Origin: Maribacter sp.
GTDB lineage: Bacteria > Bacteroidota > Bacteroidia > Flavobacteriales > Flavobacteriaceae
NCBI GenBank assembly: GCA_018679695.1
Contig: JAHHKH010000117.1
Span: 1-9,705, forward strand
DNA: 9,705 nt
Direction of reading: 5' to 3'
The notes under the pieces were generated by a model. The model ran no database searches. It was given only the letters and a program-made list of their open reading frames with translations, and was not told the DNA's origin. Of this stretch, positions 6,203 through 9,705 are shown in pieces (within the stretch, counting starts at the first letter, position 1; each line of letters begins with the position of its first letter). Both the position numbers and the translations under genes were made by a program.

Positions 6203-7357
6203 ATGGATTATTTCTCTTCGGACTTTAAACTGGGAATTCTTGGAGGTGGGCAACTGGGTAAGATGATGCTCTATGAAACCCGGAAATTCGATATTCACAC
6301 GAAAGTGATGGATGCCTCTATCGAAGCCCCTTGTAACATAGCATGCAACGAATTTATTGTTGGGGATTTATTGGACTATGATGCCGTTTACAATTTTGGC
6401 AAAAAGGTAGATGTTCTTACAATAGAAATTGAAAATGTAAATATCGAGGCCCTTGAGAAGTTGGAAAATGAGGGCCTAAAGGTTTATCCACCAACCAACG
6501 CCTTACGCATTATCCAAAATAAAGCGAAACAGAAATTATTTTACATTGACAATGATATTCCCACCGCCCCTTTTTCACGTTATGCCTATGCTAGCGAAAT
6601 CAAGGATAGCATTGAACATACTACTTTAATGTTTCCATTTGTATGGAAAAGTGCGCAATTCGGTTATGATGGGCAAGGGGTGAAAATAATTCGCAGCATA
6701 GAAGATTTAGAAGGTCTACCCCAAGGGGAGTGCATTACCGAAGAGCAGATCCCTTTTAAAAATGAACTTGCGGTTATAGTTGCCCGGAATTTTACTGGTG
6801 ATATTATCACCTATCCGGTTGTTGAAATGGAATTCCATCCCGAAGCCAACCAAGTGGAATACGTTATATGTCCTGCTCGAATCGATGACAAAGTTGCCCA
6901 AAAAGCAAGGGATATTGCTCTAAGGGTCTCAAAAAAAATTGAACATGTCGGCCTTTTGGCAGTGGAGATGTTCCAGACCCAAGAAGATGAAATCTTGGTG
7001 AACGAGGTCGCTCCTAGACCCCACAATAGTGGTCATTATAGCATTGAGGCGAGTTATACCAACCAATTTGAACAACATATTCGAGCTATTCTGGATCTTC
7101 CCTTGGGAAAAACAAATAGTAAAGTTGCTGGGATAATGGTAAATTTAGTCGGCGCTGAAGGTCATACTGGGGATGTGGTTTATGAAAATATGGATGCGAT
7201 TTTAAAAATGGAAGGGGTCACTCCACATATTTATGGCAAAAAACAGACCCGGCCATTTCGTAAAATGGGTCATGTAACCGTTGTAAATGAAAATATTGAG
7301 GAGGCAAGAAAGATTGCCCAACAAGTAAAGGAAACCATAAAAGTAATTAGTAAATGA
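6203..7357 (+). CDS. purK: 5-(carboxyamino)imidazole ribonucleotide synthase PurK
   Basis: An ATP-grasp enzyme of de novo purine synthesis that converts AIR, ATP and bicarbonate to N5-CAIR in the cytosol. The 384-residue product opens with the nucleotide-binding strand FKLGILGGGQLGKMM (8-22). The ATP-grasp core follows (WKSAQFGYDGQGV 148-160; EEQIPFKNELAVIVAR 180-195), then the metal/ATP-site segment NEVAPRPHNSGHYSIEA (267-283) and the C-terminal domain (MVNLVGAEG near 312-320). ATG 6203 was chosen because MDYFSSDFKLGILGGG matches the family N-terminus. The longer frame from 6146 adds 19 residues unlike PurK and would begin upstream of the likely transcript start. The stop TGA (7355-7357) overlaps the purE ATG by four bases, pointing to translational coupling with the next enzyme of the pathway. 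Confidence 0.97.
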   Translation: MDYFSSDFKLGILGGGQLGKMMLYETRKFDIHTKVMDASIEAPCNIACNEFIVGDLLDYDAVYNFGKKVDVLTIEIENVNIEALEKLENEGLKVYPPTNALRIIQNKAKQKLFYIDNDIPTAPFSRYAYASEIKDSIEHTTLMFPFVWKSAQFGYDGQGVKIIRSIEDLEGLPQGECITEEQIPFKNELAVIVARNFTGDIITYPVVEMEFHPEANQVEYVICPARIDDKVAQKARDIALRVSKKIEHVGLLAVEMFQTQEDEILVNEVAPRPHNSGHYSIEASYTNQFEQHIRAILDLPLGKTNSKVAGIMVNLVGAEGHTGDVVYENMDAILKMEGVTPHIYGKKQTRPFRKMGHVTVVNENIEEARKIAQQVKETIKVISK

Positions 7358-7845
7358 GCAAAGTAGCCGTAGTCATGGGAAGCACTAGCGACCTACCCGT
7401 AATGCAGGAAGCCATTGATATATTAAAAGGATTCGATATTGAGGTTGATGTTGATATTGTATCTGCCCATAGAACACCCGAAAAACTCTTTGATTTTAGC
7501 AAAAATGCCCATAAGAATGGCTTTACCGTTATCATTGCAGGAGCAGGAGGTGCTGCGCATCTCCCAGGGATGGTTGCTTCTATGTCGCCATTACCTGTAA
7601 TTGGCGTCCCCGTTAAAAGCAGTAATTCTATTGACGGTTGGGATTCAGTCCTATCCATTCTTCAAATGCCTGGCGGCGTTCCCGTGGCAACAGTCGCATT
7701 GAACGGTGCCAAAAATGCCGGCATATTGGCCGCACAGATTATTGGAAGTTCCGATAAATGCGTACTTGATAAAGTTATTCTTTTTAAAGAGGGATTGAAG
7801 CAAAAAGTAATCGATGGGGCGAAATCAGTAAGCGGAAAAAAATAA
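7354..7845 (+). CDS. purE: N5-carboxyaminoimidazole ribonucleotide mutase PurE (class I)
   Basis: Converts the PurK product N5-CAIR to CAIR. The 163-residue length is normal for class I PurE. Visible signatures: VVMGSTSDLPVM (6-17, phosphate-binding GSxSD), SAHRTPEKLF (37-46, with the catalytic-region His39), IAGAGGAAHLPGMVAS (61-76) and GVPVKSSNSIDGWDSVLSILQMPGGVPVATV spread over 84-114. Presence of PurK next door fits the class I (mutase) rather than class II (direct carboxylase) route. The ATG lies inside the purK stop (ATGA), so the two proteins are probably made in matched amounts. The stop codon lies within a perfect palindrome at 7841-7854. Confidence 0.97.
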   Translation: MSKVAVVMGSTSDLPVMQEAIDILKGFDIEVDVDIVSAHRTPEKLFDFSKNAHKNGFTVIIAGAGGAAHLPGMVASMSPLPVIGVPVKSSNSIDGWDSVLSILQMPGGVPVATVALNGAKNAGILAAQIIGSSDKCVLDKVILFKEGLKQKVIDGAKSVSGKK

Positions 7846-7854
7846 CCGGTTATT
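7841..7854. repeat. Perfect 14-bp palindrome across the purE stop codon
   Basis: AATAACCGGTTATT equals its own reverse complement. It covers the purE TAA (7843-7845) and the first nine bases of the gap. Without a loop it is a poor hairpin and no T tract follows, so it is not a good terminator. It could be a dimeric protein binding site or a chance palindrome. Confidence 0.6.
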
Positions 7855-7940
7855 GAACAATGCATCAGGTAGCTTGCTGGAATAAAACTTTGTACTACAA
7901 AATCATTAACCCTCAACTTCGAAATCTGAACTCCATATAA

Positions 7941-9705
7941 ATGAATCCACTGCTTAAACCCTTTGATACTGCACCATTCTCAAAAATTAAAAATGAACAT
8001 TTTAAACCTGCATTTTTGCAGGCAATTGAAGATGCCCGTTCCGAAATTGATGTCATTGCGAACAATACTTCTGAGCCCACATTCGAAAACACCATTGAGG
8101 CCTTGGATTTTACGGGGCAACAATTAGATCGGATTTCCAGTGTGTTTTTTAATTTAAACGCTGCAGAGACCAATGAGGAAATTCAAAAAATTGCCCAGGA
8201 AGTCTCTCCCCTTCTCACTGAATTCAGCAATGATATAACACTTAACAAGGCATTGTTCACCAAGGTAAAGACGGTGTACGAAAAGAAAGACCAGCTTGAT
8301 CTAACGGCTGAGCAGTACACTTTACTTGATAAGAAATACAAGAACTTTAGTAGAAATGGGGCGAATTTGCCCGATGACAAGAAGAAACGTTTGCGTGAGA
8401 TTGATGCTGATCTTTCCAAACTCAAATTAAAGTTCGGTGAGAATGTATTGGCTGAAACCAATAAATACGAAATGCACCTTACCGATGAAAGTCAATTGGA
8501 TGGCCTGCCGGCAGGAGAGAAAGAGGCTGCCGCCCAATTGGCGATATCAAAGAAGAAAAAGGGTTGGCTGGTTACATTGGACTACCCCAGTTACATTCCA
8601 TTCATGAAATATGCCAATAACAGGGAACTCCGCAAAAAGCTATCCCTGGCATTCGGGAGTAAGGGTTTTCATAATGATGAACTCGACAACCAAGAAAATG
8701 TATTAAAAATAGCTAACCTTCGTCATGAAAGGGCTGTACTTTTAGGTTATAAAACCCATGCACATTTTGTCTTGGAGGAAAGAATGGCGGAAACTCCCGA
8801 AAAGGTACATGCATTCTTAAAGGAATTATTGGAAAAAGCCAAACCCGCAGCAGAAATGGAATTTGATCAACTCGCTGCCTTTGCCAAAGAATTGGATGGG
8901 ATTGATCAACTGCAAAAATGGGATGGCGCTTATTATTCTGAAAAACTAAAGCAAAAGTTATTCAATTTGGATGATGAAAAATTGAAGCCCTACTTTAAAT
9001 TGGAAAACGTAATTTCAGGTGTTTTTCAAGTAGCTGAAAAGCTATTCGGCTTGAAGTTCGTGGAAGTTTTTGATATCGAAAAATACCATGAAGAAGTGAA
9101 GACGTATAAGGTATATTCTTCTGAGGGAGACTATGTTTCCCTTTTTTATGCTGATTTTCACCCGAGGTCAGGCAAACGTGGTGGTGCTTGGATGACCTCA
9201 TATAAATCCCAGTTCATGAAAAATGGGGTGAACGTAAGACCACACATTTCCAATGTTTGCAACTTTACGCGTTCTACCCCTAGCAAACCGTCTTTATTGA
9301 CATTTAATGAAGTGACTACCTTATTTCATGAATTCGGGCATGGTTTGCATGGTATGCTTGCCAATACCACCTATCCCAGTCTTTCGGGAACCTCGGTATA
9401 TTGGGATTTTGTAGAACTCCCTAGTCAGATAATGGAAAACTGGTGCTATGAAAAAGAGGCCCTCGAATTATTTGCCACGCATTACGAGACAGGTGAGATA
9501 ATACCTATGGATTTGGTCCGGAAAATAAAGGAATCGGCTACTTTTCAGGAGGGAATGGCTACCCTGCGACAATTGAGTTTCGGCCTTTTAGACATGTCCT
9601 GGCATGGTGCTGATCCATCGGAAATCAGGAATGTAAAACTACATGAGAAAAGGGCTTACGAGGGCACACAGCTATATCCTGATACCAAAGAAACCTGCAT
9701 GAGTA
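7941..9705 (+). CDS. M3-family zinc metallopeptidase (oligopeptidase A / Dcp type), 3' end beyond window
   Basis: The frame runs without a stop from ATG 7941 to the right edge (588 full codons), so the C-terminus is missing. There is no signal peptide (MNPLLKPFDTAPFSKIKNEHF), so a cytosolic oligopeptidase or peptidyl-dipeptidase is likely. Residues 1-~440 are the mostly helical region typical of M3 peptidases (for example AFGSKGFHNDELDNQENVL). The zinc site HEFGH is at residues 463-467 (codons 9327-9341). The third ligand should be Glu492 in FVELPSQIMENW, 29 residues after the first His, the same spacing as in E. coli Dcp. AWMTSYKSQF before the site also fits the family. Such enzymes degrade short peptides made by other proteases. 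Full-length relatives are near 680 residues, so roughly 90 are probably missing. The gene starts 95 bp after purE and could be read from the purKE transcript or its own weak promoter. Whether it is Dcp or oligopeptidase A cannot be settled here. Confidence 0.94.
   Translation, partial: MNPLLKPFDTAPFSKIKNEHFKPAFLQAIEDARSEIDVIANNTSEPTFENTIEALDFTGQQLDRISSVFFNLNAAETNEEIQKIAQEVSPLLTEFSNDITLNKALFTKVKTVYEKKDQLDLTAEQYTLLDKKYKNFSRNGANLPDDKKKRLREIDADLSKLKLKFGENVLAETNKYEMHLTDESQLDGLPAGEKEAAAQLAISKKKKGWLVTLDYPSYIPFMKYANNRELRKKLSLAFGSKGFHNDELDNQENVLKIANLRHERAVLLGYKTHAHFVLEERMAETPEKVHAFLKELLEKAKPAAEMEFDQLAAFAKELDGIDQLQKWDGAYYSEKLKQKLFNLDDEKLKPYFKLENVISGVFQVAEKLFGLKFVEVFDIEKYHEEVKTYKVYSSEGDYVSLFYADFHPRSGKRGGAWMTSYKSQFMKNGVNVRPHISNVCNFTRSTPSKPSLLTFNEVTTLFHEFGHGLHGMLANTTYPSLSGTSVYWDFVELPSQIMENWCYEKEALELFATHYETGEIIPMDLVRKIKESATFQEGMATLRQLSFGLLDMSWHGADPSEIRNVKLHEKRAYEGTQLYPDTKETCMS

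Noticed and set aside
7885..7892. AAACTTTG as a -7 box for the M3 peptidase gene
   Set aside because: It misses the key first T of TAnnTTTG and has no TTG at the proper upstream distance.

Overview
The window looks like part of a chromosome from a marine-type member of the Flavobacteriaceae (Bacteroidetes), in the general range of Maribacter, Zobellia or Arenibacter. That placement is an inference. It rests on moderately low G+C, TAnnTTTG-type -7 promoter boxes, no clear Shine-Dalgarno sites, a large thioester alpha-2-macroglobulin of Bacteroidetes style, an Obg GTPase without the C-terminal OCT domain, and a short adenylate kinase without the long LID insertion. No mobile element, CRISPR array, tRNA or rRNA was seen. 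The content is mostly housekeeping.

Layout. (1) 2-2743, + strand: the C-terminal 913 residues of an alpha-2-macroglobulin family protein with an intact CxEQ thioester motif; its start lies left of the window. (2) 2836-3218, + strand: a DoxX-like small membrane protein gene, broken by a frameshift. The break coincides with a 5-bp tandem duplication (CTACC twice), and removing one copy restores a full 125-residue protein. (3) 3243-3277: a rho-independent terminator at the convergent junction. (4) 3276-6065, - strand: three genes read in the order HPRT-adenylate kinase fusion, obgE, DUF4136-like lipoprotein. (5) 6066-6202: a 137-bp divergent promoter region with one perfect -7 box facing each way. 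(6) 6203-7845, + strand: purK and purE, overlapping by ATGA. (7) 7941 to the right edge, + strand: an M3-family zinc metallopeptidase cut off by the window end.

How the genes work together. The centre is a purine block. PurK and PurE carry out the two-step carboxylation of AIR to CAIR in de novo synthesis. The divergent fusion gene joins purine base salvage (IMP/GMP formation from PRPP) to adenylate kinase (ATP + AMP to 2 ADP) in one polypeptide. De novo and salvage functions are therefore placed head to head and could be co-regulated. ObgE, a ribosome-assembly and stress GTPase, follows in the same direction.

The observations most worth a second look are the linker-less HPRT-ADK fusion with its apparent TTG start, and the precise slippage-type frameshift in the DoxX-like gene. 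I found no convincing evidence for an undescribed defence, mobile or RNA-based system here.
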